From: Nocardia wallacei
GTDB lineage: Bacteria > Actinomycetota > Actinomycetes > Mycobacteriales > Mycobacteriaceae
Direction: 5' to 3'
Length of the DNA stretch: 64,000 nucleotides
Assembly: GCF_029869545.1 (NCBI RefSeq)
Contig: NZ_JARWQD010000379.1
Span: forward strand, 1 to 64,000
In this document: piece after piece, positions 14,848 through 23,711 of the stretch
Layout: each line of letters opens with the position of its first letter
How positions within the stretch are numbered: the stretch's first letter is position 1
Program-made: the position numbers and the translations under genes
The notes under the pieces: model-generated
What the model was told of the DNA's origin: nothing
Database searches by the model: none
The model's input: only the letters and a program-made list of their open reading frames with translations

Positions 14848-16320
14848 TGCGCAACCTCCCCCCGGCGAACCGGACCGAGCCCGGTCCCGTGACCGGATTC
14901 CGCCGATCGTTGGACTCACGCTGGCTCTTTTCCCTGTAACAGCTGCTTTCAAAATAGCCGAAACATGCCACCGCGAAACCCGCAATTGCCGATGGCGCCT
15001 TGGGAATTGACGCTCGGCCTGGCTCCGGAACAGGGTGATGTCACGGGTGCACACGGCCGCGATCGCGACGGCGACCACCAGCCCCACCGGCGGCAGCGAC
15101 CCGCCAGTGGACTCGACGGCCAGCACGATCGCCGCCAGCGGCGTGCGCACGGCCGGGCCCAGGCAGGCCGCCATCCCGGTCACGGTGAACGCCGCCGCCG
15201 GCCCGGGCTGCAGCCCGGCCTCGAACGCCAGCCGCCAGCACAGCGCCCCGGTGGTCGCGCCGATCACCATGGCGGGCCCGAAGACTCCGCCGACGCCCCC
15301 GGTGTGCAGCGTCACCGAGGTGGCCGCGATCTTCACCACCGGCAGCACGGCCAGCAGCCACAGCGGCAGCGCCGCGATCGCGACCTGCGACAGCCCCATC
15401 GACACCACGCCGTAGCCGGTGCCGAGCGTCATCGGCAGGAAGATCCCCACGGTGCCCAGCGCCGCACCCGCGACCGCCGCGGTGGTCACCGGCCATCGCC
15501 GCACCGGGGCCGCCAGTCGGCCGACCGTGTGAAACATCCACACGTAGAGCCGGGCGACCAGCGCGCATACCAGCCCCACCCCGGCCAGCAGGGCGGTCTT
15601 ACCCGGATCCCACAGCGCACCGAAATCCGCGGCACCGAACATCGGCCGGTAGCCGTACACCGCGACGAAGATCAGGAACGCGATCGGCACCGCGGGCAGC
15701 GCGAAAAGCGATGCGGCCCAATCGATTCCGCGGCGGCGCAGCAGTTCTCCCGCCAGCAGTACACCGCCGATCGGCGCCTGGAACAGCGCGCCGACGCCCG
15801 CCCCCAGCGCGGCCGTGACGACCAGCCCGCCCTCCCCGCCGGTCAGCCGCAGCCGACGGCCGAGCGCGGCGCCCAACGACGCCGACACCTGGGCGACCGG
15901 CCCCTCGGTGCCACCGGAGCCGCCCGAGCCGAGGGTCACCGCGGTGCCGCCGAGCTTGCTCAGCGCGCCCCGCACGGTCAGCCCGGACGTGTCCCGCTCG
16001 TTGACGGCCTTGATGACGCCGTCGGTCCCGTTCACCTGCGGGCCGCCCAGCCGGGTCAGCCACACCGCGGTCATCATGCCCGCCGCGACGAGCGGCGGCA
16101 GCAGCCAGGCGCGGCGGTCGAGGAACGCCTCCGCCGGGGCGTACCACAGCCCCGCGCCGATCGGTTCCAGCGGCAGCACCGAACCCAGCAGGCCGTGCGT
16201 GGTCACATCCAGCAGCGCGCGCAGCGCCACCGCGCCGAGCCCGGCCGCGACCGCCGCCAGCAGCAGCGCCACCCAGCGCACGCCCCATCGTCCGGAGTGC
16301 GATCTCCCGGCGCCGCTCAT
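14683..16320 (-). CDS. ClC-type chloride channel/antiporter, open into peptide gene
   Basis: Residues 1-438 form a ClC protein: about 10-12 membrane helices, the selectivity-filter stretch GSGGSGGTEGP with the gating glutamate (E139), and GGVFGPAMVIG later. The glutamate suggests Cl-/H+ exchange. Its ATG overlaps the stop of the SAV_2336-like gene (ATGA). There is no stop after the ClC domain: the frame continues through a 53-residue linker of non-membrane character, encoded partly by AT-richer DNA (14930-14990), straight into the 54-residue peptide. Either the fusion is real, or a stop was lost or a frameshift occurred, or the peptide starts internally. ClC genes are not usual parts of such operons; here it may serve as a membrane effector. 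Confidence 0.8.
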   Translation of the reverse strand: MSGAGRSHSGRWGVRWVALLLAAVAAGLGAVALRALLDVTTHGLLGSVLPLEPIGAGLWYAPAEAFLDRRAWLLPPLVAAGMMTAVWLTRLGGPQVNGTDGVIKAVNERDTSGLTVRGALSKLGGTAVTLGSGGSGGTEGPVAQVSASLGAALGRRLRLTGGEGGLVVTAALGAGVGALFQAPIGGVLLAGELLRRRGIDWAASLFALPAVPIAFLIFVAVYGYRPMFGAADFGALWDPGKTALLAGVGLVCALVARLYVWMFHTVGRLAAPVRRWPVTTAAVAGAALGTVGIFLPMTLGTGYGVVSMGLSQVAIAALPLWLLAVLPVVKIAATSVTLHTGGVGGVFGPAMVIGATTGALCWRLAFEAGLQPGPAAAFTVTGMAACLGPAVRTPLAAIVLAVESTGGSLPPVGLVVAVAIAAVCTRDITLFRSQAERQFPRRHRQLRVSRWHVSAILKAAVTGKRASVSPTIGGIRSRDRARSGSPGGGCAMEPESARGVPDLADLPLDELLGAHRIEVEQAYRTALHRRASVGIIFAGHNAGGA

Positions 16321-18764
16321 CGCGGCCCGTCGGAGCCACCGGCGGCGTCGAGCAGGGCGCGAGCCTCCGAGACGGCCGCGGTGGCGGGGGCCGTCGTCAG
16401 GATGCTCGACAGGGTGGTCGCGATCGCCGGGGGCATCGCATCCGTCGTCACCGCGTGCACGACGCGGGTGACGGCCTGGCGCAGGGCCTCGTCGATCTCC
16501 GGCGCGGGCACGGCCGGTAGTCGCGGGGCCGCGTAGCGGAACTGTTCGGTGATGCGATCGACGAGTTCGGCACGGGGATAGGCGGATTGGGTCGCGATGT
16601 CCAGATACGCCCGGGCGATCTTGAGCATGAGGATCGCGGTCCGGTCGTCGGTGCCCCCGCCTCCGGCGATACTGCCCTGCGGCGCACCGCCTTTCGTCAT
16701 GCCCGCGCCGGTACTCTCGTCGGCCGCCCGCCCCGCCGCCAAGTACAGATCCACCGCCTCCCACCCGTGCAGCGGCTCCCCGGTGACCTCGGACCGCCAC
16801 AGCGTGGCATCGCCGAGCCGCTCGGACAGGTCGGCCCGGATCGGATCCTCGGACTCGGCCGTATCGAGGGCCGTGCGCAACACCCGGGTCGCATCGGTGA
16901 GGAATTCGCCGCCGCCGACCGCCGTGAAGCGCCGCATCAGCAGATCCCCCAGCCGCACCAGCACCGGCGTCGGCTCGTCGGTGTCGGGCAGTTCGTCCAG
17001 CGCCGCCTTGGAGACCGCGATCGCCTCGTCGAGATCGGCTGGGTCCCCGCGGTTTTCCCAGCGGCGCTGCAGCAATCCGCTCAGCATCGCCAGCAGCTCG
17101 GCCCGCTCGGGGCGTCCCACGGGCACGGTCTCGAGGGCGTGACGGGCGGCGGTCAGCGCCGCCGCCTCGTCGCCCGAGCGCGCGGCCGCGTCGGCCTCGC
17201 GCACCACGGCGTCGTAGCCGAGCTGCTCCTCCTCGGTCGGCGGCCGATCGCGCGGGTCGGGAAAGTTGGGGGCGATGCGCCGCAGCGTGTCGGGCGACAG
17301 ATAGGCGAACGGGGAGCCGCTGCCCTCGGCCGGTTGCGAGACGGCCGCGCGGAACACCGGGCCCGGCACGTCGTAGCGCTGCACGATGAACTGCGAGGCC
17401 GCGGCCAGCACCCGAGCGGCCTCGCTGCGCGGAATGGCATCGCGCAGAATCTCGGCGACGTCCGGGCGGAACGCGAACACCCTGCTGTCCTCGGGGATCG
17501 TGTACGGCGGCGCGGAGCGGGCCGTCGTGTCCTCGATCAGGCCCCCGGCCAGGACCTCGGCCAGCACGCTCGGTTTACTGCCGGGCAGCACGGCCTGCTG
17601 CACCAGCCGCATGATCGGCAACAGCAGCGGGACCTGTGCGAGGCTCGCGGCCAGCCGGAACGCCTCCGGCGTCGACGCCGCCCGGAAGCGCCGCACTCGT
17701 TCGAGGGCGTGGCGGCCCAGGTGCCGGTCCTGCCGAACGGCCAAGGTGCTCACGGTGTTCGGATCGGGCCGCTCGACCCGGCGCAGCAGCGGGTATCCGG
17801 CGGTGCGGCGCTGCCCGGCCAGCAGCTCGGCCCACGGCCGGATCCAGCCGGGCGTCAGCTCCAGCACCGGGATGGCGGTGGTCGGTGTGCCCGCGGGTGC
17901 GGCCAGGCGCAGCGGCGAGGGACGGTCGGGGATCACGGAAGTTATTCGTCCGTGGCCCCACTGCAGACCGGTGCGCCGCCACAGGCTGTTGGGCAGCGGC
18001 TGCACGATCGCCACCGGAGACAGCGCCGCGAGCCGCTCCAGCTGCGCCGCCGCGCTCCCCCACCCCCAGGCATCGCCCAGGCAGGCGGTGAACACCATCA
18101 CCACGCGGCGCCCGGACGGATCGGCCAGCGCCGACAGCGGGCGGTCGGCGACGCGGCGGGCGCCGGTGGCCAGCCGCAGCGTCCCCGCCTCGTCCTCGTC
18201 CAGGTACCACACGGTGACCTGACGGAATCCGACCGAATCCACCAATCGGCGCACCGCGGCGGCCAATCCGCTCCAGGCCGCCATCGACGGATGGCGGTCG
18301 AAGACCAGTGCCGCGTCGCGCCGCCGCACCAGCCTCGGCGTGGTGACCGGCCAGGCGACACCGGTGCGTGCGGTGCGATCCACCGACGCGTCCTCGTCGA
18401 AGACGGTCTCGCGGGGATCGGGTAGCCGCTGCGCCAGCGGCCGCAGATCACCGAGCAGGCTCGCCCCCGACTCCAGCGGCGACGGTGCGGGAACGTCGAT
18501 TTCGGCACGGGCGGGCCAGGCACCGGGGCTTCCCGGCAGCGTCACCGCGCCGGAATCGCGCGGCAGCAGCGCATGCGCCGTCCCCGCGTCCGGGAGCGGC
18601 GGCGGTATCGCTTCCGGTTCGATCTCCGGTGGTGAATGCGATTGCGGGACAGCCGAATCCGGCTGGTCGGTGATGTGTTTCGCCAGATACAGCGCCTCGG
18701 CCACGGTATCGCCGTCGACATCCAGACCGCGCAGCGCCTCGAGGAGTTCGGATAGGCTCTCCAC
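16317..18764 (-). CDS. SAV_2336-like vWA/TPR protein of VMAP system
   Basis: This 815-residue protein has a short N-terminal domain (MESLSELLEALRGLD), a disordered Pro-rich linker (about 45-110), a degenerate von Willebrand A-type domain (DAALVFDRHPSMAAW with DxxxS, and VVMVFTACLGDAW) and a C-terminal TPR-like helical region. It resembles the SAV_2336 family found beside MoxR ATPases in actinobacteria. The start GTG lies directly after the MoxR stop, and the two are surely co-translated. By analogy with vWA-MoxR pairs it would be remodelled or loaded by the ATPase. Confidence 0.75.
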   Translation of the reverse strand: MESLSELLEALRGLDVDGDTVAEALYLAKHITDQPDSAVPQSHSPPEIEPEAIPPPLPDAGTAHALLPRDSGAVTLPGSPGAWPARAEIDVPAPSPLESGASLLGDLRPLAQRLPDPRETVFDEDASVDRTARTGVAWPVTTPRLVRRRDAALVFDRHPSMAAWSGLAAAVRRLVDSVGFRQVTVWYLDEDEAGTLRLATGARRVADRPLSALADPSGRRVVMVFTACLGDAWGWGSAAAQLERLAALSPVAIVQPLPNSLWRRTGLQWGHGRITSVIPDRPSPLRLAAPAGTPTTAIPVLELTPGWIRPWAELLAGQRRTAGYPLLRRVERPDPNTVSTLAVRQDRHLGRHALERVRRFRAASTPEAFRLAASLAQVPLLLPIMRLVQQAVLPGSKPSVLAEVLAGGLIEDTTARSAPPYTIPEDSRVFAFRPDVAEILRDAIPRSEAARVLAAASQFIVQRYDVPGPVFRAAVSQPAEGSGSPFAYLSPDTLRRIAPNFPDPRDRPPTEEEQLGYDAVVREADAAARSGDEAAALTAARHALETVPVGRPERAELLAMLSGLLQRRWENRGDPADLDEAIAVSKAALDELPDTDEPTPVLVRLGDLLMRRFTAVGGGEFLTDATRVLRTALDTAESEDPIRADLSERLGDATLWRSEVTGEPLHGWEAVDLYLAAGRAADESTGAGMTKGGAPQGSIAGGGGTDDRTAILMLKIARAYLDIATQSAYPRAELVDRITEQFRYAAPRLPAVPAPEIDEALRQAVTRVVHAVTTDAMPPAIATTLSSILTTAPATAAVSEARALLDAAGGSDGPR

Positions 18765-18765
18765 C

Positions 18766-19797
18766 TCAGCCTCCGGTGTCGGTGGGCTGCATGAGCCGCT
18801 CGGCCAGCCGCTGCCGGTCCACCTCGGCGCCGTCGGCCCGCGTGGCCTGGGTCAGCACGTGCAGCGCGATCAGCAGACGGTCGGTCGGCAGCGTCCCCAG
18901 CTCGCTGCGTCGTCTCATAAAAGTGTCGATGATATCGCCGTATTCGTCCACCACCGATCCGCCGAGATGCGCGGCGACGACCCGCTCCAGCTGGGCGCGC
19001 TCGGGCCGCTCCAGCCGCAGTTGCAGGCAGCGCCGCAGGAACGCCGGGGGGAATTCCCGCTCGCCGTTACTGGTCATGATGATCACGGGAAAGGCGTTGC
19101 ACTGCACGAAACCCTCACGCACACCGACTCTTTCGCGCCCCTCGTGGGTGAAGACCTCGACCTCCGGCCGGTGTGCGCGGATGCGGCGCAGCTCATCGAT
19201 CTGATATTCGCCGTTCTCGAATACGTGCAGCAGATCGTTGGGGAGGTCGACGTCGGCCTTATCGATCTCATCGATCAGCAGCACGCGCGGCTTGGCGTAC
19301 GGCAGCAGCGCGGTGCCCAGCGGGCCGAGCGTGATGTAATCCGCCAGCCCCACCTCCTCGTCGTCGAGCTCGCGGACCCGGCGGATCTGCGCCTCCTCGA
19401 AACGGCGCAGCGCATCGTAGGTGTACAGGCCGTCCCGCAGGGCGCTGCGGCTGGTGATCGGCCAGTGCAGGATCGGGCCCAGCTCCAGTTCGCGCGCGAT
19501 GAGATACGCCAGCGAGGATTTGCCCAGACCGGGCGCGCCCGTGACCAGCAGCGGTCGGCGGCACAGCAGCGCGGCGTTGATCACGTCGAGGTCGGCGGGC
19601 CGCAACTGATGCGCGCCGATGCCGCCGCTGCCGAGCTTGCGGCTGATCTGGGTGGGCTGATCGGGCTGATCCTGCGGGAAGGGCAGCAGGGGGTGCCCGG
19701 TGAACGTCCGGGAGATCATCGGTGGCGGCACGTCGTCCCACGCGTTCGGGCGCGGCTCGCTCGTCCCGCGGAATACATGCCAACCGGGTGCCGTCAT
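18766..19797 (-). CDS. MoxR-type AAA+ ATPase
   Basis: The AAA+ module has Walker A GAPGLGKS (residues 88-94), Walker B VLLIDEIDKAD (about 173-183), sensor-1 IMTSNGEREFPPAFLRRC and the arginine finger region. It is of the MoxR branch that works with vWA proteins. I chose the ATG at 19797 because GGAG lies five bases upstream; the GTG at 19803 is too near that site. It sits between the trypsin-like and the vWA-like genes, the classical vWA-MoxR-VMAP arrangement. Confidence 0.85.
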   Translation of the reverse strand: MTAPGWHVFRGTSEPRPNAWDDVPPPMISRTFTGHPLLPFPQDQPDQPTQISRKLGSGGIGAHQLRPADLDVINAALLCRRPLLVTGAPGLGKSSLAYLIARELELGPILHWPITSRSALRDGLYTYDALRRFEEAQIRRVRELDDEEVGLADYITLGPLGTALLPYAKPRVLLIDEIDKADVDLPNDLLHVFENGEYQIDELRRIRAHRPEVEVFTHEGRERVGVREGFVQCNAFPVIIMTSNGEREFPPAFLRRCLQLRLERPERAQLERVVAAHLGGSVVDEYGDIIDTFMRRRSELGTLPTDRLLIALHVLTQATRADGAEVDRQRLAERLMQPTDTGG

Positions 19798-19813
19798 GTC
19801 CACTCCCCTCCCA

Positions 19814-21691
19814 TCACGCCGGGCCCGCGAGCGGAGGCGGACGTCGCCTACTCTGACCTGGGATATCGACTATGTACACAACCTTGCGCCAGAACCGATC
19901 CCGCTCCTCGGATTCCTCGCGGGACCGCTGCGCACGCCAGATCTCGCCGTGCCAGTCGACCGGCGATCGCCCGCCCAGGCGCCGGGTCAGGCGGGCGCGG
20001 AACGCGCTGCCCGCGCACTGTGCGCCGCAGGCCGCATGCGCGCCGCACCGCTCGTTGCGCCACAGCGTCACCGGCAGCGCGTTGGTCGCCGACGCGGTGA
20101 GCACGTGGGCCGTCGGCGGTTCGGTGACACCCAGCGCATCGTGCGGGCCGTCCCCGGCGTCGTCGGGCGCGAACAGCTCCTGCAGGGTGGCGAGCCGGCC
20201 CGCGCGCGGATCGTCACATCCGAGCCACAGCAGGCCGTCGGATTCCCGCTGCCGCAACCGATTCCACCGCTCCTCGAGTTCCACGAGCTGCTCGTCGCTC
20301 TTCTCCCAGGTGCAGCTGCGCCGCAGCCGCATCGCGAACTTGCTGCTGAACGGCCGCTCGTCCGGCCGCAGCCACTCGTACAGCGGTTCCTCGGTCAGGT
20401 GCTCGTCCGGCAGCGCCACGACGATCTCCACCGCGTCGCGCGGGGCGTTGATATTGCTCAGATGCCGGTGCAGCGCGGATTTCAACGCGTGCTTGGCGTG
20501 CTCGTATCCGGGATACCGACCGCCCTGACCGAGCGGGATGATCTCCTGATCGTCGAACTTCTGCGCCACCTCGAACCGGTACGGTACCGGCGCGTACTCG
20601 TCCGTGCGCGGCCCCTCCTCGGCGACGATGACGCCGAACAGACGCGTGACCGCCACCGACGCCGGGCGCGGGCCCAGAAACAGCCGCTCGAACTCCGGGT
20701 AGTCGCGCGGTGGGATGATCTTCTTCGGGATCTTCCGCAGCCCCTCGGCCACCGCGGAGTCGGCGGGCAGGTGGTTCGGTGCCAGCGCGCAGAACCTGGC
20801 CAGATCGAATTCCCGGTTCTGACTTTCGGTTCCGACGTACTCGGCCACGTCCCGCAGCGTCACCAGGCGGCCGGGGGCAGGCGGGAAGGTGTCGCGGAAC
20901 AACTCGCCGACCAGGGCGCCGGAGACGCCGCGCTCCGCCGCGATCGCGATCCGGGCCAGCAGGCCGTGCACCTCGACCAGCCAGCGCCGCACCATCGCCT
21001 CCGGGCCGACCAGGCGATCCGCCCACGCCTGCTCGTCGCGATGGTGGCTGTCGTGCGCGGTGACGATCTCCTCGTAGAGGCCGGGCAGGCGCAGACGCCG
21101 CAGCCCCTCCAGCAGGTAGGCGATCGCACCGCCCTGCGCGGCCGCGATGTTCTCGCTCGCCTTGACGAAACCGACGACCCCGCCGTGCGCGAGCGACCAC
21201 ACCGGCCCGCCCGACATACCCCGGATGACGCCCCGGTCCCCATCGATGGTGAAGAACCGCGACGGCAGATGCGTGTCGCGGACGCGGTAGCCGTGATAGA
21301 CCTCCACGACGCGCTCGACATAGCTCGGATTCAGTGCGCTGATGAGCAATTCGTCGCTCGGGGCCAGCGCGGGCTCGCCCATCAGCACACACGGCGCCGC
21401 CACCAGGTCGGGGCGCTCGAGGCGCAGGATCGCGTGGTCGTCGAAATCCCACCGGCCGCCCCCGTCCGGCGGCGGGGAGGCGGCGACGACCTCGGCGGCG
21501 CACTCGCTGCCCTCGCCGAACGACAGCCGCACGCGGCCCTCCGCCACACCGGCGACGACGTGCGCCGCCGTCACCGCATATCCCGGGGCGACGCGAAACG
21601 CGGTACCGACGCGCTCGGCACCGGCTCGGTCCGGCGCGACCGCGGCGGTGGCCCCTTTCAGCAACTCCTCGATATCGGCGTGCGCGGGCAC
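19814..21691 (-). CDS. Trypsin-like protease with VMAP-C domain
   Basis: Residues 1-185 are a trypsin-fold protease with His44 (TAAHVV), Asp84/85 (FDDHAILRL) and Ser160 (GMSGGPV), so the triad is complete. There is no signal peptide, so it acts in the cytosol. A helical segment (about 240-330) looks like an effector-associated domain. The C-terminal part (YRFEVAQKFDD, then EIVVALPDEHLTEEPLYEWL) is typical of VMAP-C, the C-terminal domain of vWA-MoxR-associated proteins. A latent cytosolic protease switched on by the NTPase module is the usual model. GTG start with GAGGG five bases upstream. Confidence 0.85.
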   Translation of the reverse strand: MPAHADIEELLKGATAAVAPDRAGAERVGTAFRVAPGYAVTAAHVVAGVAEGRVRLSFGEGSECAAEVVAASPPPDGGGRWDFDDHAILRLERPDLVAAPCVLMGEPALAPSDELLISALNPSYVERVVEVYHGYRVRDTHLPSRFFTIDGDRGVIRGMSGGPVWSLAHGGVVGFVKASENIAAAQGGAIAYLLEGLRRLRLPGLYEEIVTAHDSHHRDEQAWADRLVGPEAMVRRWLVEVHGLLARIAIAAERGVSGALVGELFRDTFPPAPGRLVTLRDVAEYVGTESQNREFDLARFCALAPNHLPADSAVAEGLRKIPKKIIPPRDYPEFERLFLGPRPASVAVTRLFGVIVAEEGPRTDEYAPVPYRFEVAQKFDDQEIIPLGQGGRYPGYEHAKHALKSALHRHLSNINAPRDAVEIVVALPDEHLTEEPLYEWLRPDERPFSSKFAMRLRRSCTWEKSDEQLVELEERWNRLRQRESDGLLWLGCDDPRAGRLATLQELFAPDDAGDGPHDALGVTEPPTAHVLTASATNALPVTLWRNERCGAHAACGAQCAGSAFRARLTRRLGGRSPVDWHGEIWRAQRSREESEERDRFWRKVVYIVDIPGQSRRRPPPLAGPA

Positions 21692-21698
21692 GACACCC

Positions 21699-22004
21699 TC
21701 ACAGATCCCAGTCGAGCTTGACCTTCAGCGTCGCCTTCAGTCCGCCCGACGCCAGCACCGCCACGACGCGGCCCGCGTCCAGTGACAGTTCCAACCCGAA
21801 TTCCACCGATACCCGATCCGCCCGCAGGCCCTCGACACTCTGATGGACCGATGTCGCAACGCTTTTGATCGTGGGAGTCAGGTTCTCCAGCTTGAACCGG
21901 TCGCGCAGACCGACATCCACGCCGCCCTGCTCGGCGACGTCCTCCTCGAGCCTGGCGTAGACGACCGTGCCGTCCGGCATCTCCACACGATCGACGTGCG
22001 CCAT
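21699..22004 (-). CDS. CU044_2847-family (trypsin-co-occurring) protein
   Basis: This 101-residue protein (MAHVDRVEMPDGTVVYARL at the start, SVEFGLELSLDAGRVVAVL near the end) matches the CU044_2847 family, also called trypsin-co-occurring domain 1, which is encoded next to cytosolic trypsin-like proteases in conflict systems. It lies seven bases before the trypsin gene and is the first gene of the operon. GGGGGT precedes the ATG at 22004. Its function is not known; a regulator or inhibitor of the protease is a common guess. Confidence 0.8.
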   Translation of the reverse strand: MAHVDRVEMPDGTVVYARLEEDVAEQGGVDVGLRDRFKLENLTPTIKSVATSVHQSVEGLRADRVSVEFGLELSLDAGRVVAVLASGGLKATLKVKLDWDL

Positions 22005-22311
22005 GCCCAAACCCCCAGTTTCCGTAAACGGACTGTGCGCCAACAGTACCGGCCGGGCCACCGTGCGGCACAGGAAACGCCCGGATCACCCCGCCATGGT
22101 CGCCCGACCACGGCCCTCCGATCCGGCGTGCCTGCATTACATCATCGAAACACCTTGAGCAGCAAGACCTTTCGAGCAATTCCTGAGCTATTCGGCGGCC
22201 CCGCGCGATTGCCACCGGGTAGCGCACATCCCCCGGCCGCGACGGCGAAACGATCCCGCGGAGCTGCCGAATATGCGTGCATTCACCATAGCCATCGGCA
22301 ATGATCGAGAT
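22005..22311. other. Divergent intergenic region, conflict operon / lapA-like gene
   Basis: These 307 bases separate the first gene of the conflict operon from the LapA-domain gene and should carry the operon promoter. The middle (22140-22200) is less GC-rich than its surroundings. I see no clear operator palindrome, RNA gene or ORF in it. Confidence 0.4.
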
Positions 22312-22686
22312 ATGACCAGTGATGCCGCCCCGACCTCAGGCCCGGATCCGCACGCCGACACCCCCGCGCGACCGCAATCGCCGCAGGACCCGCAGACGCC
22401 ACCGGCCACCCGCCCCACCACCACCCCGGCACCGCGCAAGCGATCGCTCAAGACCCGCACCGGCTACACCTGGGTCGCACTCGTCGCCGCGGCGGTGCTC
22501 GGAATCGTCCTGCTGATCTTCATCATCCAGAATCTGGACCAGGCGCGGGTCACCCTGTTCTTCTGGGAGTTCTCGCTGCCGCTCGGGATCACCATCCTGC
22601 TCTCGGTGATCGCCGGGGCACTGGTGATGGGGCTGGTCGGAGGGGGACGCATCCTGCAGCTGCGCCGCGCGGCCAAGCGGAAGTGA
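22312..22686 (+). CDS. LapA-domain (DUF1049) membrane protein
   Basis: After a disordered Pro/Thr-rich N-terminus (about 45 residues), two hydrophobic helices follow: VALVAAAVLGIVLLIFIIQN and ITILLSVIAGALVMGLVG, separated by LDQARVTLFFWEFSLPLG. That is the LapA/YciS pattern. The protein sits in the inner membrane; homologs assist envelope assembly in other bacteria, but its job here is unknown. The ATG at 22312 is chosen over one 39 bases upstream because the domain begins well after it. It faces cdsA tail to tail. Confidence 0.8.
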   Translation: MTSDAAPTSGPDPHADTPARPQSPQDPQTPPATRPTTTPAPRKRSLKTRTGYTWVALVAAAVLGIVLLIFIIQNLDQARVTLFFWEFSLPLGITILLSVIAGALVMGLVGGGRILQLRRAAKRK

Positions 22687-22710
22687 TCCCGGCCAAAAGC
22701 ATGCCGGGAT
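22686..22710. terminator. Hairpin between convergent lapA-like gene and cdsA
   Basis: ATCCCGGC and GCCGGGAT form a perfect 8-bp stem with a 9-base loop, directly at the stop codon of the LapA-like gene. There is no strong T-run on either side. It could stop transcription from both directions. Confidence 0.5.
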
Positions 22711-22718
22711 ACCAAGGG

Positions 22719-23666
22719 TCATAGAAGCGTGGTGAATACCAGCCACGAGACGAATGCCGACGGCAGCATCGAATCCAGCCGATCCATGATGCCGCCGTGG
22801 CCGGGCAGCAGCGTGCCCATATCCTTGATGCCCAGCTCGCGCTTGACCTGCGATTCGATGAGGTCGCCGCCCGTGGCCACCAGCACCACCGCGATGCCCG
22901 CGAGCACGCCGATCATCGAATTCGCCTGCAGCAGCAGCGTCACGGTGAGCAGGCCGCCGATGATGCAGAACACCAGCGATCCGGCGAACCCCTCCCACGA
23001 CTTCTTCGGGCTGATCGCCGGCACCATCGGATGCCTGCCGAACAGCACCCCCGCCACATAGCCGCCGACATCCGAGCAGACCACCAGGATCATGAAGGTC
23101 AGCACCCGCAGGTTGCCGTCGTCCTGCAGCAGCTGCAACACCGCGAACGCGGCCAGCAGCGGCACCCACGCCAGCACGAATACGGTAATCGCGGTGTCGC
23201 GCAGGAAGTTTCGCGGCGTCGCCGACAGACCGTGATCGAACAGCCGCCAGCCCATACACACCAGCGCCGTCGCCGCGAACGCCCCCGCCACGCCGTCGGC
23301 CCCGAACGGCCAGGCCAGCCACAGGATCGCCTGCCCGCCCACGATCAGCGGAATCCGCGGCACCAGCACGTCGGCCTCGCGCAGACGCTTGGCGACCTCC
23401 CAGGTGGCGACCGCGATCGCCGCGGCGGCCACCCCGATGAGCACCTTCGGGACGAACAGCAGGATCGCGATGAGCGACAGACCCAGCGCGAAGCCGACAC
23501 CCAGCGCCGCCGGTAGGTTCCGACCGGCACGCTGGGACCTGCCGTGCGGCTGCGCCTCGTGCGCCGCCGACGGCGTTTCCTGTGCCGGCGTCATACCGGT
23601 CGCGTCGCTCGCCGGCGTCGCATCGCCGGCGGCGGCTTCTTCGGCCACCATTGTCCCGTCGCTCAC
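22719..23666 (-). CDS. cdsA: Phosphatidate cytidylyltransferase
   Basis: CdsA makes CDP-diacylglycerol from phosphatidate and CTP at the membrane, for phospholipid synthesis including phosphatidylinositol. The family signature is at the C-terminus: GDLIESQVKRELGIKDMG, then LPGHGGIMDRLDS. About eight membrane helices precede it. The first 55 residues are a disordered, Ala/Glu-rich extension, usual in actinobacteria. It follows frr by 45 bases, as in related genomes. Confidence 0.95.
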   Translation of the reverse strand: MSDGTMVAEEAAAGDATPASDATGMTPAQETPSAAHEAQPHGRSQRAGRNLPAALGVGFALGLSLIAILLFVPKVLIGVAAAAIAVATWEVAKRLREADVLVPRIPLIVGGQAILWLAWPFGADGVAGAFAATALVCMGWRLFDHGLSATPRNFLRDTAITVFVLAWVPLLAAFAVLQLLQDDGNLRVLTFMILVVCSDVGGYVAGVLFGRHPMVPAISPKKSWEGFAGSLVFCIIGGLLTVTLLLQANSMIGVLAGIAVVLVATGGDLIESQVKRELGIKDMGTLLPGHGGIMDRLDSMLPSAFVSWLVFTTLL

Positions 23667-23711
23667 TTGTCGTCCGCTCCGTCCCGGCCCGGCGAGGAAA
23701 CGCCCGAGGGC

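Noticed and set aside
14683..14971. A longer start for the HExxH protein at 14971
   Set aside because: The extra 95 residues are an out-of-frame reading of the peptide gene; the GTG overlapping the peptide stop is preferred.
14965..16536. A 523-codon plus-strand frame
   Set aside because: It is antisense to the ClC gene and has a repetitive Gln/Arg/His translation only.
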